A program made the position numbers and the translations under genes. The notes under the pieces were generated by a model, which saw nothing but the letters and a program-made list of their open reading frames with translations, was not told the origin of the DNA and did no database searches. From Siderastrea radians (Eukaryota; Cnidaria; Anthozoa; Scleractinia; Rhizangiidae), in contig OZ024892.1 in assembly GCA_964017195.1 (NCBI GenBank), positions 14,850,071 to 14,914,070 on the forward strand: a stretch of 64,000 bases of DNA. The letters are read 5' to 3'. Positions 11,330 to 23,420 of the stretch are shown one piece after another. How positions within the stretch are numbered: the first letter of the stretch is position 1; the number at the start of each line of letters is the position of its first letter.

Positions 11330-13320
11330 CAAAAATGACGTTACGCGGTGTCGTTTTCGAAGGAATGTTCCCTCATTGTGCACACAACATCTGCGCCCGG
11401 TGAAACGACGGGAGAACTACAACCGTTCTGTTGAATATCTCCATGGGAAAATGTTGCGTTTAAGTTAGTTTCACTTACCTCGGACAACCCGGGAAAATCA
11501 AGAAAACTGAGAGTCAAGAATCCATACTCGTGTTGGATTACTGCTACTATGTTTATTACCACGTTCCTGTTTATAGTCAGTAGATACAGACTCGAAGAAT
11601 AGTCAGTTCAAACTGAAACAGTACCACATTTCTGTTTCAAAATACTGTAATGAAAACAAAGAACATGACTGAAAGTACTGCTCAGTAACTTTCATTTGAA
11701 TGGTCGTACTTTAGGATTTTCATCCTCAAACTCAAAAGTTAGAACCACCTTGCAAAACAAAATAATTGACACAGGAAAATATCTCTCGACATCTTTTTAT
11801 TTAGATGGTCGCTCTTTAGAAGAAGTGTTAGTGAGTGTCATTGATTGACATCTTGTTTATAAGAAAACCCTCGTTAAATATTTGAGCTTAAAACTTATTA
11901 AAATATTTAAAAAAAACGTTATAATAATGAGAAATAACATAAGTTAAATGTCTTAGCAGTCTTTTTGTTGCAATAACTGCGTAGCAGAACATAAGATAGC
12001 TAAATATAATATATCACGAGCCAAAACGGAAAATAAAATTATATTCAACTAATGAAGAGATAATGTTTTGTACAGGTAATGGCAGGCTGGCCAATATTCT
12101 GACTGTGAGGTAACTATGATTCGTATTAGGCCACACGGCTGGCGGACTCCAGCATAGTGTTGCCCCGATATTTTGTTAGGTTTTCTGACAGTCTGCCGGT
12201 ACCCATTTCTGTAGAGAAAGACTGTGATCTGAGCAAGAAAGAAGAGAACGGCAAGGCGCGATGACCATCAAACTGCTGGGTCTCCGAAAAATTAAGCCCG
12301 TGCCTTGATGTCCCTTTGTCTATGTCCCGAGACTATTTCACGGCGGCCAATTGGTTTGGGAACAGAGAAGAGTGTTCTTCCAGGTTGCGTCAACGAAATC
12401 ACAAAACCTACAAGCTAAGATGTCCACGACTTACACGAATTGCCCTTGCAATATTCAACTACATCTTTCCCAAGTTCGTTACACCAACATCCGCTCAAGC
12501 ACCTGCTCCGTTGCTTGCCCCAGAGAGTTTCTGCTGTGACAGAACTGTTCCTCAGCTGGAGAGGGGGGGGGGGGTTGCAGGGGCTCTTTAATACTAGGGG
12601 AGATCGTACCTTTAGGCGGTTAAAATTTGCAGTTACTTGTCGCTTAGAGTATTGAACTAAGTGAAATAAGACGGTAGAAAAGAAGCCAGGAACTTCTTCT
12701 GAAATAGAACCGTTAACTCCTCAAATGAGTGAGAATCAATTCGTACCCCGCCCACAAAACGCGATTCCGGTAGATGCAGTTGCAAAATTTTCGTCAATAC
12801 AGCAAGGTCACTGATAAGGGAGTCGCGCATCCGGGAGTTAACCCAAGTCTAATGTATTGCACCTGTATGTTTCAGCAACTCTGATTGGTCCACCCCACCG
12901 AAAGAGAAATAACTTACCCAAGTTGGGTAATGAGAGATCATGTCTAAAGATAGGCTGAAACATTAACTAAAGAATCGTTCATCAAGACTTCTGCTCAGCG
13001 ACTTCATGAAGTGCACGTATTTTCTGCCCTATGCTTGATCCAAGCCTCCGGAAAACACGCCCGTCCTTAAACAGTCCTGATCTTAATGTGGTCCCACGTT
13101 GTCGTAGAACAAAAAGAAATATATAAACTGAAAGACTTCACATCAGTCTACCTTCGTTTAATTAGAAAAAAAAATTTCATTTTCATGTGAAAGTCATCCA
13201 TCTGAGGGGCGTTTCATTTTCGAGCTGTCCATTCCTTAAAACCCAGCCTTACTCGAGAACACGCTCGCTAGTTCACTTGCGGGAATTAGGGAAGCAAAAT
13301 TCTGTTGGAATCGTTGGCTA
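11330..13320. other. intergenic between F-box and membrane-protein genes
   Basis: Contains the 3' flank of the F-box gene; AATAAA occurs near 12030, about 700 bases after the stop, and could be its polyadenylation signal. A poly-G tract lies near 12563-12575. The ORF at 12316-12591 runs into that tract and has no recognised domain. The promoter of the downstream gene should be near 12.8-13.3 kb. Confidence 0.4.
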
Positions 13321-16300
13321 ATGGCGCTTTGTTGTATTCTCTGGGCATCTTGTGTTTTCGTCTTCTGTCTCAGTAGCAGTACAGGTTGGTCTTAATCTTA
13401 ATCTTCCTTTTCCGGCAATTTATCATCTTTTTTTTTCAAATCCAGTAAAAACGTCTGATGAAAGTAAGGACACAATAATTTACCACAAGCAGGTTATCGT
13501 AAGCCTTAAAGGTTCAGCAACGATTGATACTGATGAGTTTTATCAGTGCTTTCAGTAGAGGAAAGGGAAGAAAACCTTTCTTTAAGAAAAAGGAATCCTC
13601 AAAATAATATAGTTTACAAAGGTAGAAAGTCGCCAAAGCTGTGATGATAAACCATTAAGAATAAGGGCGGGGAATATTGAAGCTTATGATCTAACAAACT
13701 TAAAAATTGAGGCAAATATTTTAAGCATGATTAGAAATTTTAACGTCTAAAAGTTAAAACTAAACTGCCCAGCATAATGATTGGTTTTTTTCATACTCTT
13801 CTCTCCCGACAACAACAAAGGATTTGACGAAAAACGAAATTTATTGAGTGTCCCTGATGGTAACTTATTTGCTTTCCGGTTTAGTCAGTTTGGAAGAGTA
13901 GTTTTTGTGTACGAAAAGAAGGAAATTTCCTTACTAAGCATTATACGTCAGCCATTTTTGTGAATCTGTGACTTCTTTATGGTAGAAAATTGGACAGAAT
14001 TGACCCTGCGCAACCGCCTCTCGAAAGCGAACGTCGACTACTTATCGATGATAGCAACTTTCTTTTTTCCGTTAAATCAATAGGGAGGCCTTTTGTAAGC
14101 GAACACAACTCACAGCTAGGCTACCCCCTATCGTGGCATCGCCTCGGTTTCGGCGATCGCTTAAACCTTTTTTTCAGCAGCGACGCAAGCATTAAGGCAA
14201 ACATAATAGAACTGACTTCATAGTCAAAGCCGGTGAAAACGGGCAAAAATAAACATAAGCGCAGGAAAATATATATATATATTGTGCTTGTCAAGCAATG
14301 CTTCTGCCACAGTGATTCCCTCAGTTAAAATCAAGTAAAAAGAATAGGTGTGTTTGTTCCTCTTATTTGCATGCTTACACTTGCGTTATGACTAGTCACT
14401 ATGTTTGTGGTAGTGCTTGCGTCGCAAGTGAAAACCAGCCCTTATACCAGCTTACGAAAGGTTCTAATGCAGCATAATTTCATTATTTCGGTATTTCGTT
14501 TCTGAGGATCGAAATCGTCATGGTTGATATTAAGGGCGAAGTCACAAGCCGCACCTTTCAGTTTAGATTCTCGTGCAGTTTTCATCGCCAACACAGATGA
14601 GATATCAGATTGAGCACTTAACTTCCAGTTTAGAGAAAGTAAGGATTAAAATGCATCCTTGTCCCAATAAGCATTTTGGAAATAATGTAGTTGGGTTTCT
14701 AGGTTGTAAATAATAAAAACAGTTTTCGCTATTTAAAGTACTTATTTGCCTAAGCGTTTCAGTGAATAGGATAAGAAAGTTACAGCTTTCTTTTTTTAAT
14801 TCTTTAATTTTTTTGTTTTTGCCATGTCGATATTTAATTGTTAAGGATCTGAAATAACTACACACCATTATGCATGTGTGTGGGGAATTCCAATTGACAA
14901 GGACAACACGGAAATGACCTGCAAAACTCCAGGTTGGGTTAATGCACCTGTTTAGCAAATGCTTCAGTAACGTATTTCTTTTGCATTGGCCTAAGATAGT
15001 CACCGTCGTTTTCCCGACGAGGAGGGAAGCGGCAATGGGGCTAGCCCTTCTGTAAATAAGCTGTATAGGTATGCGCAGTGTGAAATATTCAGATACTGGT
15101 ATGAAGCAGGGTATTGACTTTTTTCTTATTGATTCACACGGCTACAACTTTTACAATGTTTACGATAAATTATACAGCAAACAAAGTACGGACACGATTA
15201 ATTAACAAACCTTAAAACAGTATTACAATAATGTTACAACATGAAAAGGAAAAAGGGTGTAAAAAAGTTAACCGATTACATAGCTGATAGGAAAACACAA
15301 CACACAGAATATATTTTCGTTACATTTTGAGCTATAAAGTAATTATTGTCCATTTCCTGTGAAATTGGTGTAATTTGTTGTTTTTAGCGCAAATAAATTT
15401 GTCTGTTTCGTATTTAATGCCAACTTTGGTTTGAAAACCATATATTGGGAAGAACTTTGTTTCTCCTGTATTCCCATAGATATAGTTTACCAACAAGTAA
15501 CAGATAATTCAGTAGGGTGCATTTTGAGGCTATAATACCAAACAAAACGTCTCGCATGCTTAGTTGAACGCGCTGTCCTGTTAGGGAAAAGAAATAAGAT
15601 TTAAAATCGGTCCAAAATTGTTCCGAATGAGGACAATGAACCATAAGGTGGTGCAGAGTTTCTGGTTCGTGTCTGCAGAAAGAACACTTTTCATCTTCAA
15701 TAAAAACCTATCTTGTGTAGTTTGGTGTTAGTAAATAGAATGGCGTTATGGTTTGAAAGGGAGGAGGGACATTTAAAGGCGTTTGGTCCAAAATATGATA
15801 TGAAAAATTATGTCAGTTTGACCTAGAATAGGTAGGAATAAGGATAGCCTGCGTAGCAAGCGTTTGCGTAGGTTTTTTCTCACCTTCGAAGCACTTTTGC
15901 TTTTCGGCCTTGCCCCAATTTTCGATCGGCCAAAGAGCGAAAAAGGCTTCAAACGTGCAGAATAGCCAACAGAAACGCTTGCTACGCAGGCTAGAATAAG
16001 GATTTTGCGTGAGCCCTTGATCGCACATCATTTCCCCCCTCCCAATTTCCTATTCCGGGAAACACCACTTCCTCTGCAATTCATGTGGTAACTACATCAT
16101 AATTTAACCACTGTTGTAAAATCTAGGTACTCAGGAGCATGGACTTCATGAGAATGTGTACGTTTCCCGCTTCGGAAGAGACACCGGATCTTGCGGCACC
16201 CTCGCTGAACCATGTCAGTCCATAGCAAGAGCGGTGGAACTGGTAGACTGGGGCGGAATCATTCACCTTAATGGGACTGGAACCAAAGAACAACCTTTTG

Positions 16301-19300
16301 ACTGCAAGGATCGTACAGCGCATGATCAAAATCCGGGTATTTCCATCAAAAAGAGTTTGACAATCGAAAGCTTTAACTCTACTCCGTATGTTGCGTGTGA
16401 GAAAGGATTTCAATTCAATAAAGTCCAGCGAAGACTGACAACTAAATTGTTAGGGATTGTTTTCGATGGCACTCCGCTTGTGTTTGATGACAGTAGTCAA
16501 GTTTATCTTATAAACTGCTCTCACCTGAACACGAAAAAAGCTGTTGTTGTTCGTACGAAAACAATTCCAACTCTTCATTTTGATATTCAAGGTCCATCTC
16601 TTTTTCAAAACAATCATCAATGCGTGGAGATCTTGATGACAAGTGGGAGCGCGCATTTTCTCGCTATTAATATCAACCACTCAAGATTTCAAGAAAATGG
16701 GTTCGATAGACCACAGTCGGTTAAAGCTCTCATCTCTATAGCAACAGACGTCAAAAGCTCTTCAAGATCAACAAGTGTTCGAATCTCTTGCCAAAACGTC
16801 ACTAGTGTTAAAAACAGGGCTCCTTTCTTGGTTCTTGACGTAACAACTGCTGTGACAAGAGAAGTATATAGCCATGTTAAGTTATTAAACAACAACCTGG
16901 AGAAAGCGGCATCTAACGCAAATTCTGGGAACCGCTTTACAGACGGCATGTACATTTCACGAGCAAGAAAGACTGACGTAAGATTTGTTGACTTTCTATG
17001 CGCTAATAACAGCAATATGTTGGCGATGAGATGCATTAAGATTTCTTCATACGAGGCAAAAGTAGCCATCGAGAATTCGTCTATTGTTGGACATAACGTA
17101 ACGAAAGGTAAAGGTGGAGCCATCCTCATTGACTGTAAACGCCACACTTCTTTGACAGTAAAAAACACCGCGTTTGAGAAGAACAAAGCTAACTTTGGCG
17201 GTGGAGCAGTTTTTCTTAACACTGTAAACGGAAGCCTTAGACTCAACCTCACTAATGTTAATTTCTCTAACTGTGAAGCTGCAACCGATGGATCGTCGCT
17301 ACTGGTTGGAAAAACTCACACTCTTAGAGCTAAGCCTATAGGATATGCTTTGTTTGCGTACTTCAGAAACGTCCACGTCAAAAACTGCATCAGTCTTAAC
17401 AGTAGTATGTGTGTTGTGTTAAGAAGTGGACACGTGACATTTGAGGAGTTTCGCTGGACTAACGCTCGACCAGAAACTGCAGGAGCTATATATGTCGTAA
17501 ATACGGCAGGAAAGACAGATGTGAAAATTTCTGGATCTACGTTCGTCGCCGACCGTGCCAATGGAAGTGTTTTTGTGAGAATTGAAGCACTGAAGAAACA
17601 CAAAGGAGGAGTTACAGTTGCCAACACCACAATGACAAATAGTCAAGAAAGTGCCTTAATAATAAGTCCAAAATATAGAATCACATTAACCAACGTAACA
17701 ATCTCATCATGTAAGCACGGATTGCAGATATCTCAACGATGGTTGAGTCACGACCGTACTCCCTTGAATCCTGTTAAAATTATTGTCGATAATTGCACTT
17801 TCAAACAAAATGTCTATGATTTGTCCTTAACTGTAAGAAACCCTCGATCAGTTTCGCTCACAATCATAAACTCTTTTTTCGTGGGCCACCCGAAAACCAC
17901 AAACACCGTCAATGCCTATGCAATTCACTTTTATATACCAGCTTTGTCTAAGCCACTCGTAAGCTCAAGGGCCACCATTGAACTAGACAGAGTTATTTTT
18001 GACTCTCGCCCTGCCAGTAGTTTTGCACTTTACTTTCCAGGAAAGAAAACATTAACCATACGCAGGTCAATTTTTCGCCATTGCACCTCCTTTCGGCGAG
18101 AGCAATGGAATTGCGGCGATAGCAAATCGATTTACGTGAGCGCAGCTGGAGCCTTATCGATTCTCTCAATCATTGACAAACACTGGAAACTAGGTTGTGT
18201 GCATCGTAACGTTTATAACAACACCCATCCTCGTTGGAGATATGACAGTCACGTGACATTTGAAGACACCTTATTCCAAGAGAACGCTGGGCTTATCGCT
18301 GGTGCAGTCTATGTGAGTAACGGAAATACCACGTTTCGTAATTGCTCCTTTCAAAACAATTTGGCAGCAAGAAAAACAGGGCAAGTTTATTCCGCGTACG
18401 GAACAGGCAGAGTGGAATTCACCAACTGCTCCTTTCACAGTGAACAAAAGAATAAAGTGGTCAGGGAAAGGATGTTTGAAAACGTTGCTTTCTTTTACTC
18501 CGAGAGTGAAGGACCTGTAGCGTTTCGAAACACTTCTATGTTTTCAACCATTGCGGAAAGGCGTTCGTATTCCGTTCTTGACATTTCTAACGGCGGTTAC
18601 GTTGATATTGATCAGAACACGGCCATTCACTGCAAAGAAAGTCAGCTGTCGCTAGAAAATGCGACGCATTTTGTTTATACTGAAAAAAGAAAGCATTATT
18701 GTCTGGTTAATGTTACTGTTCTTAAGTTTACATGCAGGCTATGTTCTCCGGGGTATTACAGCCTCCAAACAGGACGCTCAAATGGTTTAACCGTGAATGA
18801 TTCATTCCGGTGCCAGCCGTGCCCATTAGGAGCAAATTGTATCCAAAACAACTTGAACATAGCGGCAAAAGAGAACTTTTGGGGCGACAAAGTCCCAGGG
18901 AAACGCCCTACGTTACTCAAGTTTATTCCCTGCCCCAAAAATTACTGCAAGTCTCCTAGCCTGCGATCATTAACGTCAGCGTACAATAGTTGCCATGGCA
19001 ATAGAACTGGTTTCCTTTGCGGTACGTGCGTCCCTGGTTACACGGAAACACTCTTTTCTGCTGAGTGCAGAAAAATAACGCAATGCAGCGACTACCTATT
19101 GTGGGTAGTACTAATCGTTTTTTCGGTTGGATTAGCTGTGTACTTGCTGATTAAGCCTCCGTTCTTACATTTTCTCAGCTGGAAACAGATCTTATGGTTT
19201 ACAAAAAAGAAAGAGAATCGAGCACGTGAACAGGGTTGTCAAGTTAGTAGTGAACATTTGGACAGCGGCTATTTAAAAATCGCTTTTTATTATTATCAAG

Positions 19301-20508
19301 TCGCAGATTTACTTCTGGATGATTCTCTTCAGGACTTGCTTCCCAAAGTCCCTTTTATTTATGCTATCATATCTGCATTTAATTTTCAAGTGCGTGCCGT
19401 TTACAGAGGAATCGGTTGTCCTTTCCCAGGATTGACGGCGGTGACGAAGGAATTGTTTCTTTCTCTCATGGTATTCGCTACAATGACTAACGTTCCTTTT
19501 ATATATTGCTTTCATTTTGTTATAAATCTGGTGCGCAAAAAGGCGCGAAAACCGTCGGTGCGTCATTATATGGCGGTCGTCTTGGAGATACTGTTGCTAG
19601 GTTACGATAGGCTTGCGGAGACATCACTGGTATTGATGCACTGTGTAACCATTGGCTCTGATCGCCACTTGTTCATTGATGGTAACACTCCTTGCTGGCA
19701 GACGTGGCAGTACCTTCTTCTCGGCTACATTGTAATATTTGTGGTCCCATTCATCGCTGTTTTGTACTACGGATCGTCAAAGCTGTACAAAGCTTCCATT
19801 ACTGCAAGGGAATTTCTCGCAGCCTGTGTCCTTCCTTTGCCGTTTCTAATCTATTGGCTCTTGAAGCAATTTTTCACAAGAAGAGAGGAAAGAGAACATG
19901 ACTATGAAAAGGACGCAGAAGTTCTGACGAGGCACAACAACAGCGCTGAAGTCATGAAAGTCTTGCACGAACCATTCCGTACTCCCATTGGCCAGGAACA
20001 AGGCACACTTTACTGGGAAAGCGTTCTGATTGGCCGGCGACTAATTCTTCTTACATTTCATTCCTTCATTCCCAATGCAATGCTACGCTTCTTCTTTATG
20101 GCTGGTGCATGCGATTTAATGGCAATTCATCATATTGTCAAGAGTCCTTTCCGCGACACCACAGCTAACAAAGTCGAATCTCTGTCGCTAATAACGTTAG
20201 CTGTTATTGCTAAAATCAGTCTGGTGAAAGCCACTTTGCTGTCTTCTGGGATAAGTCCAAAGGGACAGAACGGGCTTTACATCAAGGGAATGCAGTGGTT
20301 CGAGCTTGCTGCGATGGGTTTTGTTCCGGTCTTGCTATCTTTTCTTGCTGTGTTAGCTATTTTGTCGCATATATTGCGTTTACTTTTTTATCTCGGAAAG
20401 CAAATCATCAGATGCAAGCGGAAAAATAACGCTATTGACACTTCTTTTGAAGGTTTAAGAAAGCCTTTACTGAATAATCAAGGACTTGGGTTTAAATATA
20501 GCTTTTGA
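13321..20508 (+). CDS. large surface protein: beta-helix repeats, Cys-rich module, multi-pass membrane domain
   Basis: Exon 1 (13321-13384) starts with ATG and encodes a signal peptide (MALCCILWASCVFVFCLSSS). Exon 2 is 16127-20508. The phase-1 junction (donor GTTGGT, acceptor AATCTAG) joins them in frame as STG-TQEHG; total 4446 bases, 1481 residues. Residues about 30-870 are extracellular, rich in N-glycosylation sequons and in short repeats of the parallel beta-helix type (patterns like GGAVFLN, GGAILID, GAVYVSN, each followed by NCSF or NTTF-like turns). About 885-1005 is a Cys-rich module (CRLCSPGYYS, CQPCPLGANC, CGTCVPGY) like GCC2/GCC3 or ephrin-receptor-type repeats. From about 1011 come roughly eight hydrophobic helices with loops containing YWESVLIGRRLILL and HHIVKSPF. 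The tail is basic, then polar. I infer a plasma-membrane receptor or adhesion-like protein; no enzymatic motif or ligand is evident. The ORF is intact over 4.3 kb, arguing for a functional gene. Confidence 0.88.
14040..14190. repeat. dispersed repeat, also found in the 41-55 kb array
   Basis: The stretch around GAGGCCTTTTGTAAGCGA followed by GCTAGGCTAC is closely matched near 48545-48640 and 54665-54760, where it reads GAGGCCTTTTGTAGGCGATC and then AGCTAGGCTAC. It lies in intron 1 of the membrane-protein gene. Its class is unknown. Confidence 0.6.
15414..15715 (-). pseudogene. 3' fragment of a non-LTR retrotransposon (RT zinc-binding region)
   Basis: Read on the minus strand, the sequence shows EDEKCSFCRHEPETLHHL followed by MVHCPHSEQFWTDF. 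This is the CxxC...HHLMVHC pattern of the zinc-binding segment at the C-terminus of LINE reverse transcriptases. The downstream part (LLLVGKLYLWEYRRNK) matches the usual C-terminal tail of such ORFs. The upstream frame is broken just before EDEKC. It is a short 5'-truncated copy inside intron 1 of the membrane-protein gene, antisense to it. Confidence 0.7.
15845..15993. mobile_element. 149-bp MITE with 21-bp terminal inverted repeats and 9-bp target duplication
   Basis: The ends are perfect inverse complements: TAGCCTGCGTAGCAAGC... at 15845-15865 and its complement at 15973-15993. The direct repeat GAATAAGGA flanks it exactly (15836-15844 and 15994-16002). No coding capacity. An 8-9-bp duplication is compatible with hAT- or Mutator-mobilised elements; the superfamily cannot be settled from this. 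It sits in the intron of the membrane-protein gene, 130 bases before the splice acceptor. Confidence 0.88.
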
Positions 20509-20696
20509 GAGATCATATGCAATGTCTGTCTTAAAATCAAATCGAATTTTACATGAGGTGAGAGACAACGGAACAATTCAAAATGCTATTTCTTCTTCTT
20601 AATTCTGCTCTTGAATGACCTGGGCGGATCCAAGAATTGTTGATAGGTGGGTTCCAAATGACGACCTGAAAATGGTACTCTAAGAACCAGGGTCCG
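20509..20696. other. 3' flank of the membrane-protein gene
   Basis: No canonical AATAAA occurs close to the stop. The fragment is AT-rich and has no ORF of note. Confidence 0.4.
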
Positions 20697-20935
20697 GTTG
20701 TTCGAAAGCTGGTTAACGCTAACCTGGGATTAACATTTAACCAAGGTCCCTGTTTCTCCCATTGCAAAAGAGTTTTCGCAACAAATTCCAGTTAAGTGAC
20801 CGTTTGAAAACAACCAAATTCAAAATGTAGCCCAAAAAAATTTTCAGGAATCCGTATCGTTTGGCTATAAAATGGAATTTAAAATTGACGCTAATCCTGG
20901 GTTAGTGTAACACTGCTTTTAACAACCGGGCCCAG
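20697..20935. mobile_element. small inverted-repeat element (MITE)
   Basis: The left end GGGTCCGGTTGTT (20700-20712) is matched in inverse by AACAACCGGGCCC (20921-20933), 12 of 13 positions. Inside, GGTTAACGCTAACCTGGGATTAA on the left has an inverse partner around GCTAATCCTGGGTTAGTGTAA on the right, so much of the element can fold. A related single end (GGCCCCAGTTGTTCAAAGG) occurs near 21785. No coding capacity. Confidence 0.6.
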
Positions 20936-21376
20936 AGTGATAGCTCAGATTAAGCCAATTTTCATCATTTTGTCTACTAGTCTGCGCTGATATCTTTCTC
21001 TTTAAGTTTAAAAGCATTTGGGTTTTTTTCAGAATCAAAAACGCAAGTCAAGTTTGAAGGAGAGGAAAGGGGATGGCGCACACCCTGGAACCTCCCATAA
21101 GATTGACCTCCGGAGTCACGAAGGCCATGGTCGACACTGCCTTGTCCCCAGGCGTCCCTCCTTATTAAGGTTGGTGCACGTGGCTTTGTGTATCCTTCCC
21201 ACGACGCCCCGCGCTTCCTGTGTGCCCTCACTATACCCTCACAGCGCGGACAAACGCAGGGCGCGTGCACAGTTCCCACCATAATTTTACAAAGGAAAAC
21301 GCAGGCGTATGTCGAAAGTTTTTTTTAATCGCAAAACGTAACGCCGTATCTGAAAGCGTAAGCTTTATACGTCAAG

Positions 21377-21616
21377 CATGTGTTGAAAATGAAGTAACTG
21401 TCGTGCACAAGTTTTGCCTGCGTGAATTCAGTTTGCTGGGACATGTTATGCATTGTTTTCATACGAACTTCGCGCTCGCAACTGTTTAAACTGTTTCATG
21501 TGTTGAAAATGAAGTAACTGTCGTGCACAAGTTTTGCCTGCGTGAATTCAGTTTGCTGGGACATGTTATGCATTGTTTTCATACGAACTTCGCGCTCGCA
21601 ACTGTTTAAACTGTTT
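21377..21616. repeat. perfect 120-bp tandem duplication
   Basis: Positions 21377-21496 are repeated at 21497-21616 with no difference that I can find; both contain CATGTGTTGAAAATGAAG and end in ACTGTTTAAACTGTTT. The flanks differ. The lack of divergence means a very recent duplication, gene conversion, or an assembly artefact. Confidence 0.92.
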
Positions 21617-22030
21617 CAAACTTCAAGGCTTTGAAAGACCGGAAGTGACGTACCTTTTTGCGTTTGACCGCTGTGAAAGCCATACCGGCGCCTGGGGACG
21701 AGACAGCTGGTTTTAGGTCGCTCGGTCTTGGGCGGCGTTTTTTAACTCAGCCAGCGTTAGAGTGATTTCTGAATTAACCACCAGGCCCCAGTTGTTCAAA
21801 GGCCGGATAACTCTATCCACAGGATAAAATGATATCACAGGGAGTCCACAATAGTAGAGAAAAGGAATAAATAAAACTAAAATTATCAACATGCATACGT
21901 TGTTCGTTTCCTGTGGTTTTTTGTGTGCAGAATCAAGCTGATAGATGCTAGCGACAGTACTGTAGTCGTGAGCTGAGCTGTCTTGTGCGCGAGCGGATCT
22001 GAGTTATGCTAATTTTTTAAGCTAATATTT
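21617..22030. other. non-coding, repeat-derived
   Basis: CGCCTGGGGACGAG (21691-21704) is the near inverse of CTTGTCCCCAGGCG (21142-21155), which may mark the ends of an element spanning 21142-21704 and containing the 120-bp duplication. No ORF of interest. Confidence 0.35.
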
Positions 22031-22431
22031 AACAAATAAAAAAGCCAAAACCGTGCTTTGTTCTGTGATAAAGCACGCAAGGAAGTGACGAGAGCACGAA
22101 AGAAGTGTAGGGTGAACACGAGCCGTAGGCGATTGCTTCTCCCCACTTCTTGAGTGCTCTCGTCACTTCCTTGAGTGCTTTATCACAGAACAAAGCACGG
22201 TTTTGGCTTTTTTATTTGTTTTATAATAAAGCTTTGCTCACATTTGTAAAGAAACTGGCTTTTAATTGCAAGAAATCAAGTTTTTTTCACAGCTTGCAAG
22301 CGCGCGCAAGAAAGGATTTCAGCTTGCCAGCGCGCGCAGAATGGCGTCACAGGCTACTCCGTGCATCTGTACTCTGATAAGGCACGCTGTTTCAACCAAT
22401 CAGAGCGCGCGTTATATCGAAACTTTATTAT
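22031..22431. repeat. hairpin-forming element, copy 1
   Basis: Arms 22031-22107 and 22144-22220 are 77-base inverse complements with only about four mismatches, separated by 36 bases. The left arm starts AACAAATAAAAAAGCC and the right arm ends GGCTTTTTTATTTGTT. The element continues to a shared 3' part ending in CAATCAGAGCGCGCGTTATA. It recurs 436 bases downstream. The ORF reading leftover MSALVTS... is hairpin sequence, not a gene. Confidence 0.85.
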
Positions 22432-22466
22432 AAAAAAATGCTACAAGGGGAGCAGCTTTTTTACTT

Positions 22467-22871
22467 AACAAATAAAAAAGCCAAAACCGTGCTTTGTTCT
22501 GTGATAAAGCACGCAAGGAAGTGACGAGAGCACGAAAGAAGTGTAGGGTGAACACGAGCCGCAGGCGAGTGCTTCTCCCTACTTCTTGAGTGCTCTCGTC
22601 ACTTCCTTTAGTGCTTTATCACAGAACAAAGCACGGTTTTGGCTTTTTTATTTGTTTTATAATATAGCTTTGCTCATATTTGTAAAGAAACTGGCTTTTA
22701 ATTGCAAGAAATCAAGTGTTTTTTTCATAGCTTGCAAGCGCGCGCAAGAAAGGTTTTCAGTTTACCAGCGCGCGCAGAATGGCGTCACGGGCTACTCCGT
22801 GCATCTGTACTCTGATAAAGCACACTGTTTCAACCAATCAGAGCGCGCGTTATATCGAAACTTTATTATAA
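22467..22871. repeat. hairpin-forming element, copy 2
   Basis: Direct copy of 22031-22431, with arms 22467-22543 and about 22580-22656. The two copies differ at scattered positions (for example GCAGGCGAGTG against GTAGGCGATTG in the loop). Compensating changes were not evident. A 36-base unique spacer separates the two copies. Confidence 0.85.
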
Positions 22872-23062
22872 TAAGCAGTTTGAACACACTTTGCAAAATT
22901 GCCTTGAACTCGTTTCTTATTCGCCTCCTTGCCACCAAAATTGTCACAAACGAGAGCTGGATAATTCGTGAATACGCTTACCTGTCATAATCCTGAGAAG
23001 AAACGATTTCTTGGCAGAATTTTAGCTTTCTTTTGGCTGTTTACCATGAGTTTTTCTTTTCG

Positions 23063-23420
23063 TCAGAGCTGTGACCAGTTACCACGGCACAGACGCGTCA
23101 GATTTTCGCGCCATCAAGTGCAAATCAGCAACCCTCCCTCCCCCGCAAAGATCTCTTCGCACGACCGGAAATAAAACTACAACCTGCTTATTTTTATTTA
23201 ATAGCTTGTTTAATTAATTAGAAAGGGAACTTTAAGTAGAGTTCGAGCTCTTTGATAGAGTTATAGAGTACCTAATGAATTTGATCGCGCGGTGAGCAGG
23301 TTGTAATTTTATTTCCGGTCGTGCGAAGAGATCTTTGCAGGGGAGGGAGGGTTGCTGATTTGCACTTGATGGCGCGAAAATCTGACGCGTCTGTGCCGTG
23401 GTAACTGGTCACAGCTCTGA
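23063..23420. repeat. long near-perfect inverted repeat, 126-bp arms
   Basis: Arm 23063-23188 (starts TCAGAGCTGTGACCAGTTAC) is the inverse complement of 23295-23420 with only two mismatches over 126 bases and no gaps. The 106-base centre is AT-rich. No ORF spans it. The high identity indicates a recent inverted duplication or a young foldback element. Confidence 0.92.

Noticed and set aside
12316..12591. ORF of 91 residues
   Set aside because: It runs through a poly-G tract, with no domain, splice support or conserved-looking composition.
16123..17646. Minus-strand ORFs, the longest 187 residues
   Set aside because: They are antisense shadows of the long exon of the membrane-protein gene, with no domain of their own.
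22150..22990. Two similar ORFs starting MSALVTS
   Set aside because: Both arise from the right arm of the duplicated hairpin element; similarity comes from the DNA repeat.
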